A stretch of DNA of 48,151 nt from Prauserella muralis. Lineage in GTDB: Bacteria > Actinomycetota > Actinomycetes > Mycobacteriales > Pseudonocardiaceae. The stretch covers positions 1 to 48,151 of the forward strand of contig NZ_MASW01000016.1 of the NCBI RefSeq assembly GCF_003202285.1. The letters are read 5' to 3'. The position numbers were made by a program, and so were the translations under genes. Each line of letters starts with the position of its first letter. Position 1 is the first letter of the stretch. Below are positions 31,837 through 41,052 of the stretch, piece after piece. The notes beneath the pieces were generated by a model, which saw nothing but the letters and a program-made list of their open reading frames with translations, made no database searches and was not told the DNA's origin.

Positions 31837-34380
31837 TCAGGCCGCGCGGCGTGGGTCCACAGTGGGCTGACCGGATCCGCCCGCGACGGTGTCGGCGTCG
31901 GTGACGGGCGGGCGGGTGTTGATCCTGGCTGCTTTGCGGATTGCCTTGGCGCGTCCGGGAATCGCGGGCGGGAGCTTCTCGGTGACCGCGGTGAACGGCG
32001 GTGCTTCCTCGCCGCCCAGGACGAGGCGGGCGGCGACGTGGTACACGCCGAGGTTGGACAGGTCGTGATCAGAAAGCCGCGGCATGGTGTGCCGGGCCAG
32101 TCGCTTCGCGTCCTCGGGTGAGGCGTTGAAGAAGATCTTGCTGCGGGCGTTGGTGCTGATGCCCTCTTCGAGCTCCTTCGGTAGCTGTCCGAGGTACTGG
32201 TGCGCCAACGCCATGGAGAGCCGGTATCCGCGGGCCTCGGCGAGCATGTCCTCCAACGGGTAGGCCAAGTTCAAGAAGTTGTGGCACTCGTCCACGTACA
32301 GCCCGCAGTCGCGACGTTGGCGCTGCGGGACGCGGGCGCGGCGGGTGGCGGCCTGCCAGGTGCGTGCCACGACGATGGAGCCGACCAGCCGGGCGGTTTC
32401 CATCCCCAGGGCGTCGCGAGCGATGCGCACCAGGCAGATGCCGCCGGTGTTGAGCACCTCGTCCATGTCCACTGTGGACGTGCCACCGGCGATGGCGGCG
32501 CGGACGAACGGGCGCAGCAGGAAGCCGCGGATTTTGTTCATCAGCGGCGCGATCACTTGTGCGCGGCTGGCTTCGGACAGATCGTCGTACCAGGACCAGA
32601 AGCCCTTGAGGACCTCGTCGTCGATCTGGTCGCAGGCCCGTTGCCGGAACGCCGGCACGGTCAACAGCTTGGGCAGGTCGACCAGGGTCGGGGTGCCGGG
32701 CATCGCGGTCAGGGTGAGCAGCCCGGCGCGCAGGATGTCGTCGGTGCGCGGTCCCCACGAGGAGGCGTAGATCCGGGAGAAGATCGATACCAGGTTGTCG
32801 ACGGCGCGGGCCTTGTCCGCGCCCTCCAGGGGGTTGAGCACCGGCGGGCGGGCGCGGGAGTCGGCGTCGAACAGCACGACCTTCTCGCCGAGCTCCTCGG
32901 GCAGCCGCATCAGGATGTCCGACACGAGGTCGCCCTTCGGGTCGACCACGACCACGCCGCGGCCGGCCTCGGCGTCGGCCAGGATCATCCGGGCCATCAG
33001 CTCGGACTTGCCGGAGCCGGTGGCTCCGAGGATGTGCAGGTGGTGGCGGGCGTCGGCGACGTGCAGGCCGACCGGGCGGGAGTGCCCGGAGTCCGACAGC
33101 CCGAGCGGCTTGATCTGCTCGCCGGTCGTGGCGATGCCCGGCGGTGGCGGCACGGCCTTCGCGCCGGCCCGCTGCAGGCCGGGGGTGGACTCGTCGATCG
33201 GCAGGTGCGCGATCGCGGCCAGCTCCGGGATCGAGAGCAGGTCACCCTTGCCCAGGCGGCGTTCGGCCAACACGGCGACCGGGTCGCGGCGGATCCGAAC
33301 TCGGCGGTAGTAGTTGTGCTCGGAGTAGGCGGCGAACGCCGAGGCGATCGCGTGCCCGCGGCCCCGCAGCACCTCCCGCACCGCCTGGACCTCGCCCGAG
33401 GTGGCGTCCTCGGGGACGGTGGTGGCCACGGCGTAGCGGATGCGGGTCTCGAACTGGTTCGCCCGCAGCTTCTCGACCACGGCGCGGTCTTGGGCGGCGT
33501 ACTCCAGGCTGGTCTGGCGATCCAGCTGCGGTGTCCGTGTGCTGGTCGACGGCTTCGGGGTCTTGCCGGGCGTGATGGCGTCGAGCAGCCGGCCGACCAG
33601 GTGGACCGAGCCGCCCGCGTGCACCCGCCGGGCGGCGCGGCGGGCTTTGGTCACGCGGTGGCCGGCGACGGGGCGGGCGAGGATCTGCACGCAGGCGCGC
33701 TCGTGCGGGCCGAGCCCGACCGGTGCGCCGAGCATGGCCCGGATCGGGTCGGCCGGGTGCTCGGTGCGGATCGGCAGTGCCTCCGAGCGCGCCAGCCGCA
33801 GCTCGCCGCCGACCGCTTCGACTCGTCGGCCTGCTGCCGCCGTGGTCGGGATCGGGGGCTTGGCGGGTGTGGTGCGGGTGTGCGCGCCGGGCCACGCGGC
33901 CTCGATCGCGCGCTCGACCATGCCGGGCGGCGCCAGGCCCGGCACCCACAGCCGGATCTGCACGCCGTCGTCGGTGAACGTCAGCTCGAAGCTCAGGTGC
34001 GGCTGCCCGCCGAACCGGCGCAGCCAGCCTGGCCGCAGCAATCCAACGAGGTTGGACCACACGGTGATCGCTCCGGACGGGTCGACCGTCGGTGGCGCGA
34101 GCACCGTGACCACTCGGGCATCGGTCATCAGGCGCTGGTGGTAGCGGCGGCGCCACCGACGGCGCGCGACGACCGCGGCGGTGACAGCGACAACGAGCAC
34201 CGGCCCGACGATCGGGCCCCACGTGAGGGCGAGGTCGCGCAGGTGAGCCAGCACGTTCTGGAACGCGCCGAGCGGGTCACGCAGGTAGTCGCCGACCGGT
34301 GAGGCAAGCACGACGGCGGTCTGCTCGACCCGCGGAGGAACGAGGGCGGACAGGGGTGTGGCAGTGATTGGCCAGGACAT
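31837..34380 (-). CDS. VirD4/TraD-like coupling ATPase
   Basis: This 847-residue protein has one N-terminal membrane helix (about 55-72). The Walker A motif GATGSGKS is at 452-459, VVVVDPKGDLVSDI follows, and the Walker B region GLYVDECHNF lies in the last quarter, with a helical all-alpha-domain-like stretch between. It is the motor that brings substrate DNA to the secretion channel. ATG at 34380 follows GGGGAGG. The gap of 126 bp to the next gene (31711-31836) holds nothing recognisable. Confidence 0.85.
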   Translation of the reverse strand: MSWPITATPLSALVPPRVEQTAVVLASPVGDYLRDPLGAFQNVLAHLRDLALTWGPIVGPVLVVAVTAAVVARRRWRRRYHQRLMTDARVVTVLAPPTVDPSGAITVWSNLVGLLRPGWLRRFGGQPHLSFELTFTDDGVQIRLWVPGLAPPGMVERAIEAAWPGAHTRTTPAKPPIPTTAAAGRRVEAVGGELRLARSEALPIRTEHPADPIRAMLGAPVGLGPHERACVQILARPVAGHRVTKARRAARRVHAGGSVHLVGRLLDAITPGKTPKPSTSTRTPQLDRQTSLEYAAQDRAVVEKLRANQFETRIRYAVATTVPEDATSGEVQAVREVLRGRGHAIASAFAAYSEHNYYRRVRIRRDPVAVLAERRLGKGDLLSIPELAAIAHLPIDESTPGLQRAGAKAVPPPPGIATTGEQIKPLGLSDSGHSRPVGLHVADARHHLHILGATGSGKSELMARMILADAEAGRGVVVVDPKGDLVSDILMRLPEELGEKVVLFDADSRARPPVLNPLEGADKARAVDNLVSIFSRIYASSWGPRTDDILRAGLLTLTAMPGTPTLVDLPKLLTVPAFRQRACDQIDDEVLKGFWSWYDDLSEASRAQVIAPLMNKIRGFLLRPFVRAAIAGGTSTVDMDEVLNTGGICLVRIARDALGMETARLVGSIVVARTWQAATRRARVPQRQRRDCGLYVDECHNFLNLAYPLEDMLAEARGYRLSMALAHQYLGQLPKELEEGISTNARSKIFFNASPEDAKRLARHTMPRLSDHDLSNLGVYHVAARLVLGGEEAPPFTAVTEKLPPAIPGRAKAIRKAARINTRPPVTDADTVAGGSGQPTVDPRRAA

Positions 34381-34429
34381 CGGGAACCTCCCCACGCAAA
34401 GCGGTCGGCGAGACGGGCGCGAGCTGCGG

Positions 34430-35274
34430 TCACGCAGCCCGTGGCTGGTCGCCCCGCACCGGGCTGGGCTCGGCCGTGGGCTGCTGGCTGTGGTCGGGGC
34501 GGGTGTTGTCGACGACGAGCCGCAGGTGCCGGCGGCCTCGGCGGGCGGCGCGGTCGGCGTCGACCTCGGCTTGCCACTCGGAGAACCGACGGCCGGCTAG
34601 CCGCTTGAGGTAGGCGGGAATGCGGTTGGCCGGCACACCGACCAGCCGCGGGCCCAGGACCGCGAGCAGGTCGCTGGCTTCCTGCGAGGCCCAGCCCGCC
34701 TCGGCGATCGCGGACTCGTCGGGAAACACATCCGCGACCCGGTCGACGGCGGGATTCAGCGCGGCATCCTGTGTCCCGCCATACGAATAGACCCACAGAA
34801 AATTCGGCGGCGGATCAGGTTCGACAAGCGTCCGGAATCGGGACACCTCTTGGTGTAGGCGTAGAAATTCGTGTCGGGCCGAGCCCGGCAAATATCCAGC
34901 CATGCCTGAAGGTAGGCGTCGGAGAAGAAATCACCACTGTCGTGAATTCTGATCCAGGCGCCGCAGAACTTGGCCGCGCCGAGTTCTGCGACCATGGCGG
35001 CCTGCCAGCCGGCCAGATTGTCGAGGACGTACATCAGGTTGGCCTGGTGCTTGGCGCGGACGACCGGCCAGGTGTAGGTGCCGTGTCGGGCGTAGCACGC
35101 CTGTGCGCAGATTCCGGCCGACGGACAGGTGTTGTAGGTACGGCCGTCGGCCAAGCGGCCGGCCCAGGCCGGCAGCGACCAGTTCCACACGCCGATCTGG
35201 CGCATTTCGCTGTTTTGCGTGAGCAGCCGCGCGGGCCGGTTAACGGTGACGGAAATGGACAATGACGTAGACAT
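34430..35274 (-). pseudogene. GP88-like protein, frameshifted
   Basis: The first frame (start 35274, ribosome site AGGGG) encodes MSTSLSISVTVNRPARLLTQ, then TCPSAGICAQACYARHGTYTW with a Cys cluster, and runs to NFYAYTK. The natural continuation, EVSRFRTLVEPDPPPNFLW and on to residue-rich basic helices, is in another frame. One extra G near 34849 would restore a single protein of about 280 residues. It resembles the phage and plasmid gene product 88 family, whose Cys cluster suggests metal or Fe-S binding; the function is unknown. Either a real deletion or a sequencing error explains the break. Confidence 0.65.
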
Positions 35275-35321
35275 GGCTATCCCCTGGATGCGATTCGGTG
35301 TGAACGGATTGGTGCCTGCGA

Positions 35322-37232
35322 TTAGGCGGCGTCGAGTTCGATCTGCGATGCGTTGCCGTCGTCGAACGAGTCCGCGATTCCCGCGGGGTCGTCCGCGCCG
35401 AGTTCGACGAAGGAGTTCTCGATTCCCGACGACGTGTCGGAATACCCGGCGATTTCGGCGGGGTTGGACGTGACCAATTGATGCTCGACCGGTGAGGCGA
35501 TGGACTGGAATGCCACTCGCTGCGTCCCGGTCGACAGGAGGCCCTGGCCACGGTCCGCGGAGAGCAGGAACTGGCGCTCACCCATGGACAGGTCGAAGGT
35601 GCGGGTGATCTCGTCGATCGCCTGGGAGGCTTGCCGCAGCAGGATCTGCGTCGCGGCGTTGGCTACCACGGCCTTACCGAGATCCGAGCCCAGGACGTCC
35701 GCGGTGTCCTGGGTGGCCACCGTGAGACCGGCCCACTGTTTCCGGGACGCCTTGGCCATCCGGAACAAGAACTCCGCGCCCGCGGGCTCCTTCATCAACA
35801 GCCACGCCTCGTCGACCACGACCAGCCTGGGCTTGCGGATAGCCGGGTTGGAGACCTGCCGCCAGACCGCGTCGAGCGTCAGCAACGTGCCGATCGGCTT
35901 GAGCTCGTCGGCGAGATCCCGCAGCGAGAACACCACCAGGTGCCCCTCCGGGCGGGTCGAGGTCGGACCGGAGAACAACCCGGAGAACGCGCCGGTGACA
36001 TACGGGTGCAGCCGCGCCGCGAGCTCGACCCCGGCGGGGTCACCGGCGTCGGCGAGGACCTCGGCGAGGTCGGCCAGCAGTGGCGCCGGGCGGGTCCAGG
36101 TTCGCGGGTCCGAGGTGATGCCGACGCGTTGGTAGGTCGCGGTGATGGCGCGGTCCAGTGCCGCCCGTTCGGTCGCTTCGAGCTCGCTGCCCAGCAGCAC
36201 CGAGATCACGGTGTGCAGGAACAGCGAACGGCGGATCAGCGCGTCGCGGGGCGCGGTGCGACGCCCGTCCGGGCGGGTGTGGATCGGCAGGTCCATCGGG
36301 TTGAGGCGGACCTGCTCGGCGCCGAGGTGCACATAGGTCCCGCCGACCGCGGCGGCCAGCCGGGCGTACTCGTCCTCGGGGTCGATGACGTGGATCTCGA
36401 TCCCGCGGTACAGCGACCGCAACAACTCCAGCTTCACCAAGTAGCTCTTGCCCGCGCCGGAGCGGCCGAGGATCACGCTGTTGTGGTTGTCCAGGGCGAA
36501 CCGGTCGTGGTGGACGAGTCCCTGGCTGCCGACGTTGAAGCCGTAGAGCACGCCGCTCGGTGCGCCGACCGACGTCGGGTCTGGCGGCGGCAGGTCCGGC
36601 GACGTGAACGGAAACGCCGCGGACAGCGCCGAGGTGTCGAACGTCCTCCTCATGCCCACGAGGTCGAGGCCCATGGGCAGGCTGGTGATCCAGCCCTGCA
36701 GGCTCCTGTAGGTGGTTGGTTTGCAGTCCAGCAGCAGCGACGCCGCCAGCGACCGGATGGCCGCGACCTCGTCGCTGAGGGCCTCTTCGGTCGGGGCGTG
36801 CACGGTCAGGTACAGCCCGAGCCGGTAAAGCTTGCCCTCGCCACGGGCGACCCGTGCGGACAAGTCGTAGGCGTCCTCGGTGGCGGCTTCGACGTGCGGG
36901 TCGACCAGCCGGCCCTTCTCGCTCGTGTGTCGCCTGCCGGACTCCAGTTTCGACAGCTGCTTCTTGAGTCGGTTCGCGGCGGTAACGCGATCGATCGGCT
37001 CGATGTGCAGGGAGACGTCGACGCGTCCGGGGTAGGTCAGCAGAGGCTGAAGCCACCCGTTGTGCACTTCGCGCGGGTAGCCGACGACGGCAAAACTCGC
37101 GACCCATTCGCCACCGACTTCCAGCGCACGAGGACGGACGGAGATGGCGTCCGGGGTGAACGCGCTGGCACGCCCGAGCGGCGGCTGCACGCTCTGGGGC
37201 TTCCGGCCGCGGCGCTTGTCCTTGGTCTTCAT
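35322..37232 (-). CDS. virB4: VirB4-like conjugation ATPase
   Basis: This 636-residue protein has an N-terminal domain (about 25-220) and a C-terminal ATPase domain. Walker A is GRSGAGKS at 256-263 and Walker B is VVVDEAWLL at about 471-479. VATQDTADVLGSDLGKAVVANA and the later LLRQ are typical VirB4 motifs. It powers assembly and operation of the secretion channel. ATG at 37232 follows GGGGAGG and shares one base with the previous stop; a long in-frame extension to 37955 only crosses the PrgI-like gene and was rejected. The tail is acidic. Confidence 0.9.
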   Translation of the reverse strand: MKTKDKRRGRKPQSVQPPLGRASAFTPDAISVRPRALEVGGEWVASFAVVGYPREVHNGWLQPLLTYPGRVDVSLHIEPIDRVTAANRLKKQLSKLESGRRHTSEKGRLVDPHVEAATEDAYDLSARVARGEGKLYRLGLYLTVHAPTEEALSDEVAAIRSLAASLLLDCKPTTYRSLQGWITSLPMGLDLVGMRRTFDTSALSAAFPFTSPDLPPPDPTSVGAPSGVLYGFNVGSQGLVHHDRFALDNHNSVILGRSGAGKSYLVKLELLRSLYRGIEIHVIDPEDEYARLAAAVGGTYVHLGAEQVRLNPMDLPIHTRPDGRRTAPRDALIRRSLFLHTVISVLLGSELEATERAALDRAITATYQRVGITSDPRTWTRPAPLLADLAEVLADAGDPAGVELAARLHPYVTGAFSGLFSGPTSTRPEGHLVVFSLRDLADELKPIGTLLTLDAVWRQVSNPAIRKPRLVVVDEAWLLMKEPAGAEFLFRMAKASRKQWAGLTVATQDTADVLGSDLGKAVVANAATQILLRQASQAIDEITRTFDLSMGERQFLLSADRGQGLLSTGTQRVAFQSIASPVEHQLVTSNPAEIAGYSDTSSGIENSFVELGADDPAGIADSFDDGNASQIELDAA

Positions 37233-38443
37233 CAGCGGTACCTCCCCGCGGAGTTGGCGTAGTCGTCGGGGTCCTCGGCGTCGTCGTCCCAGGCGTCCTC
37301 GGCGTCGCCGAACTCGTCGTCGGTGGGGAACGCGGCGCGGCCGAACGCGCCTGTGTCCCAGCCCTCGTCCGGGGCGGTGGTGATGACCTCGTCCGAGGCG
37401 GCGAGACCGGAGTTCGGCGGGATCAAGCTGTCGGGGTTGCAGGCCGCGGCGAGCACCGCGGTGGCCTGGCCGGCGTCCAGCGGGGTGACCACGATCCCCG
37501 AGGGGGACAGCAGCTCGACCGCCTCGCCGAGCCGGCGGACGAGCCGGGCTTCGGCGGCCCGCCGGGTGGCGTCGTCGACCAGGGCGGCTTGCTTGGCGGC
37601 CTTGCGTTTCGCGGTCAACGCTGCCAGCGGCGAGACGCCGCCGAGCCCGTCGGTCGGGCCCGTGGTGAGCAGCGGTTCGCGCAGGATCAGCAGGACCTGG
37701 CGGCGCAGAAGGTCGGTGGCGCGGCCGAGCTGGTCGAGGTACTCGGCGTGCTCGCGCGCCGCCCGTTCCAGCGCCGGGTGCGGCAGCCCGCCAGCCTGTT
37801 CGCGAAGCTCGGCGATCTGCCCGGACAGGTCCAGTCGTTCCGCGCGCACCAGCACCTGCACCGGCGCGGTCAGCGAGTGCAGATACCGACCGAAGGAGGC
37901 GACGAGGGACTCCTGCTCGGCCGGGGTACGCAACCCGAAGTTGATCGTGCTGCACACCGCGACAACGGCGACGCCGTCCTTACCGAGGTCGATGACACCG
38001 GTGTCGGTGACCGCTTCAGCGGGCAGCCGCAGCGCGGCCGCCGAGACCGCCGATGCGGCGGCGTCCCCGCCGTCCTTCCCCTTGGCGCGGCCTTTGCTGC
38101 TGGAGTTCGCGACCTGGCTGCCCAGCCACTCGGGCGCCGGGCGGATGCCTTCCGGCGCGGCCACTCGGTGCTGCGGACTCATCCGCTGCCGCAACGCCGC
38201 CAGCACCAACCGGTCAAGGGTGATGCCGTCGCGCTGACCCAGCGCGAGGAACGCGGCAGTCACCCCGATCGGGATGGCGACGATCAGGAACGCCACCAAC
38301 GGCACGAACTCGCGGGTGATCGTGTACGTCCCGTACAGCACGATCCCGGTGACGGCGAGGATGAGCAGCTGCCGCGCGGTCAGCGGCCCGATCACCCGGT
38401 CCTCGCGATCGACGTCAGCGGGAATCCTTACCGGCTGACTCAT
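37232..38443 (-). CDS. PrgI-family membrane protein of the transfer system
   Basis: This 403-residue protein begins with a PrgI-like domain: VRIPADVDREDRVIGPLTARQLL, then two membrane helices (about 28-45 and 48-67). The rest is cytoplasmic: a region that may fold like a VirB4-associated domain, an Arg/Ala-rich helical part and a very acidic end (EFGDAEDAWDDDAEDPDD). PrgI proteins partner VirB4 at the inner membrane, and the gene order fits. ATG at 38443 overlaps the VirB6-like stop by 4 bp. Confidence 0.75.
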   Translation of the reverse strand: MSQPVRIPADVDREDRVIGPLTARQLLILAVTGIVLYGTYTITREFVPLVAFLIVAIPIGVTAAFLALGQRDGITLDRLVLAALRQRMSPQHRVAAPEGIRPAPEWLGSQVANSSSKGRAKGKDGGDAAASAVSAAALRLPAEAVTDTGVIDLGKDGVAVVAVCSTINFGLRTPAEQESLVASFGRYLHSLTAPVQVLVRAERLDLSGQIAELREQAGGLPHPALERAAREHAEYLDQLGRATDLLRRQVLLILREPLLTTGPTDGLGGVSPLAALTAKRKAAKQAALVDDATRRAAEARLVRRLGEAVELLSPSGIVVTPLDAGQATAVLAAACNPDSLIPPNSGLAASDEVITTAPDEGWDTGAFGRAAFPTDDEFGDAEDAWDDDAEDPDDYANSAGRYR

Positions 38444-40539
38444 TTCCCTTCACCTCCTGGAGCGGGTTTCGGCGCGCGGAACACCGGCGGCGGAACCGAC
38501 TGGGTGCGCCGGTAGGCGTCGCCGATGCGCGGCTCGGGCTGCGCCTGCCGGAACACCGGCGCGGCAGGCGCGGACGCCGACCTGGGTGGCGACGACGGCC
38601 GCGGCGCGGGCGGCGTCGCGGGCCGGAACTGCAACTGCGGCGGCACCGACGCGGTGCGGATCGGGCGGGCCGGCGGCGGGGTGGCGCCGCGTCGACGCGG
38701 CCCTCCAGCGGCTTGGAACTGGGGTGCCGATCCCGGACGCGGCCCCCGCCGAGGCGGGGAGACCGGAGTGGCGGGCGTGGGTGCGGAACTGAACTCAGGA
38801 GGCATGGCTGGTCCCTGGTTCGCCGGAGTGACGGCGGGGTCGTGGGTGGTGTCTTGGGGTGAGGGCTGCAAGAACTGCGGCGCCTGCGAGGGCAGCCGCG
38901 ACCGACGAGCCGCGCGAGCACGCTCGGCGTCATGAGCCGCCTTGAGCCGCTTGTTGACCATCTCCGGGGTCGGCGCGAGGCGCGGCTGCGCGGGCCACGG
39001 CGGATCAGCCGAGCCGCCACCGCGGCCACCTCCGCCGCCTCCACCTCCGCCGCCGCTCTTCGCGCCGACAGCGCCGCCGACCTTGCCGAGCGCGCCGGTC
39101 TTCCCGGCGACCATGCCGAAGGTCTTCGCCGCGATGTAGGCGCGAGCCAAGCCACCGAGGAACGAGCGACCCGAGCTGACCTTGACCGCCTTCAACAGCC
39201 AGAACGGGATCTTGAACAGGATGAAGAACAAGGCGATCGCGGCCACCAGCGTGCCGAGCGCGGACAGCGTCGAACCGAACAGATTCACGCCACCGGACAA
39301 GAACGTGCGCACCGCGGTAATCAGCACCAGCGCCTGAGCGACCTGGATCGACAACGTCGCGGTGAGCGCCTTCCACCACCAGCGAGCCAGCGGGTCGGTG
39401 TGCGGCAGCGCGTGGAACATCAGGAACAAAGGGCCCGAGATGATCAAGACGAGGGTGATGACGATCCGGACCACGTAGACGACCAGCAGGCCCAGGCCGA
39501 CCACGACGAGCACCAGGCCGACCAGGATGATGAACAGTCCGCCGGTCTGGATGCCGGCGACGGCGTCCTTGAGGGTGTTGCCCAGCGAGGGCGCGTTGAC
39601 CCCGTCGCCGAGGATGCCCAGGGTCAGGCCGTTGGCCAGTCGGATGAGCTTGTCGGTGAAGAACAAGCTCAGCGCCGAGGCCATGAACGCGATCGGGATC
39701 CGGGGCCCGATCTCCTTGATCGAGTAGCGCGCCTGGACGCTCTCGTGGCCCATCACGACGATGCCGCCGAGGAGGATGAGCAGGCCGTAGGCGGCGACCA
39801 CGAGCTCCCACGAGTTGTTCCACAACTCGCCGATGCCGGGCAGGTCGCTGATCGTCGGCGTGGACAGAGCGGTGTGCCCGATCAGCTCCAGGATCGGCGA
39901 GAGCGCGGCGTCGACGATGCTGCGGAACGCCGAGTTGATGGCCTCGGTGATGCACGCGCCGATGTCGGTGATCCCACAGTCCGAGTCGCCCTCGCCACTG
40001 CCCGTGCCCGGCTGCTGCGGGCCAGTGCTCGGTGGTGGCGTGGTCGGCTGCGGGATGCAGTCCTCACCCGTGCACGGCTGGCTCGGCGTCGTGGTCGGCG
40101 TGGACGAGGTGCAGCCGACCTGGCCGGGGAAGCTGCATGTCGTCGGCGCGGGCACCCCGGTCGGGAGTGGCAGCGGCGCGGTGGGCAGCGGCTTGGTGGT
40201 GGTCGGCGCGGGCAGTTGGCAGACCGGCAGCGGCGAACCCGGCGTGCACGGATCCACCGTCGGGATCGGCAGCGGTGGTTGCGGCGGGGGCTGCTGCGGC
40301 GCAGTGGGCGAGGCCCACGCGCTGACCGCGAGGACGCCGACCAGGAGCACGACGATGCTCAGCGCCAGCATCCAGCCCGCGCGCCAACGCCGCGACCGAC
40401 CAGCCGGCGGCCGGTCGGCGCTGGCGTCGGAGACCGGGGAGAGCATCGCTCGGTCCCCGTCGATTCGTCCGGCGGCAGCGGTCGCGACCAGGCCGCCGGA
40501 CCGGCGGTACGGGCGAACCGTGGGCGGGGTGCCGGCCAT
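38440..40539 (-). CDS. VirB6/TrbL-like polytopic channel protein
   Basis: This 699-residue protein has an N-terminal helix (about 54-72), a long Pro/Thr-rich extracytoplasmic linker (about 76-170) with Cys residues, and then seven or so membrane helices (about 240-470). A Gly-rich hinge and a C-terminal Pro/Ala/Arg-rich tail (about 520-699) follow. This layout is that of VirB6/TrbL proteins of Gram-positive conjugation systems, which form the central membrane channel. It lies 3 bp after the pilin-like gene. Confidence 0.75.
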   Translation of the reverse strand: MAGTPPTVRPYRRSGGLVATAAAGRIDGDRAMLSPVSDASADRPPAGRSRRWRAGWMLALSIVVLLVGVLAVSAWASPTAPQQPPPQPPLPIPTVDPCTPGSPLPVCQLPAPTTTKPLPTAPLPLPTGVPAPTTCSFPGQVGCTSSTPTTTPSQPCTGEDCIPQPTTPPPSTGPQQPGTGSGEGDSDCGITDIGACITEAINSAFRSIVDAALSPILELIGHTALSTPTISDLPGIGELWNNSWELVVAAYGLLILLGGIVVMGHESVQARYSIKEIGPRIPIAFMASALSLFFTDKLIRLANGLTLGILGDGVNAPSLGNTLKDAVAGIQTGGLFIILVGLVLVVVGLGLLVVYVVRIVITLVLIISGPLFLMFHALPHTDPLARWWWKALTATLSIQVAQALVLITAVRTFLSGGVNLFGSTLSALGTLVAAIALFFILFKIPFWLLKAVKVSSGRSFLGGLARAYIAAKTFGMVAGKTGALGKVGGAVGAKSGGGGGGGGGGRGGGSADPPWPAQPRLAPTPEMVNKRLKAAHDAERARAARRSRLPSQAPQFLQPSPQDTTHDPAVTPANQGPAMPPEFSSAPTPATPVSPPRRGPRPGSAPQFQAAGGPRRRGATPPPARPIRTASVPPQLQFRPATPPAPRPSSPPRSASAPAAPVFRQAQPEPRIGDAYRRTQSVPPPVFRAPKPAPGGEGK

Positions 40540-40542
40540 CGG

Positions 40543-41052
40543 TCAGGCCCCCACGATCCCTTTGAGGATCTCCACGACCAGCGGCGCGAGCGCCGCAAGG
40601 CCGTAGCCCCACCCGGCGGACTTGAACGCGGTCTTGGCCTTCTCGACCTCGCCGGGGTCGCCGCCGCCCATCACGTAGCGGACACCGCCGATGGACAGGA
40701 ACACCGTGGCCAGACCGGCCAAGATGCCCATGATCCAGTTGCGGACGTTGTTCAGGACCGTGGTCACCGAGTCCGCGAGGGCGACGACCATCGTGTCGGC
40801 GTGCGCCGCCGACGCCGACGCCAACAGCGCGAGGATCGCCAGCTCGACGATCAGCACCACGTGCGACCAGCGGCGGGGACGGACCGGAGTCCAGTCCTCC
40901 GGCGTAATGATCGGAGCATTGGTCGGCTCGCTGCCGGTGACCTCGTCCGGCGTGCTCGACGCTGGGACCTCGGCCGGCGGCTGCGGATTGCCGTCGAGGC
41001 GGGCGCTGCGCGGTCCGCTCGCGGCGGGGAAGAAACGATCGATCAGGCGCAT
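40543..41052 (-). CDS. VirB2/TrbC-like pilin-type protein
   Basis: This 169-residue protein has a long polar N-terminus and a signal-type helix ending ALLASASAAHA (about 65-85). Two further hydrophobic segments follow (about 100-121 and 145-168), separated by the short loop RYVMGGGDPGEVEKAKTAFKSAG. This is the standard architecture of VirB2-like subunits in actinobacteria. Its start at 41052 lies inside the end of the upstream gene, and a leader repeat (41101-41132) lies 50 bp before the ATG; the ribosome site is CGGAGG. Confidence 0.8.
   Translation of the reverse strand: MRLIDRFFPAASGPRSARLDGNPQPPAEVPASSTPDEVTGSEPTNAPIITPEDWTPVRPRRWSHVVLIVELAILALLASASAAHADTMVVALADSVTTVLNNVRNWIMGILAGLATVFLSIGGVRYVMGGGDPGEVEKAKTAFKSAGWGYGLAALAPLVVEILKGIVGA

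Noticed and set aside
35195-35225. Third copy of the transfer leader repeat in the GP88-like gene
   Set aside because: Only a short CAAAAC...GCGAAAT resemblance, and this stretch encodes a conserved segment of the GP88-like protein.
37233-37955. N-terminal extension of the VirB4 frame (720 bases)
   Set aside because: It overlaps the clearly coding PrgI-like gene, has a low-complexity Arg/Pro-rich composition, and a strong ribosome site fixes the start at 37232.
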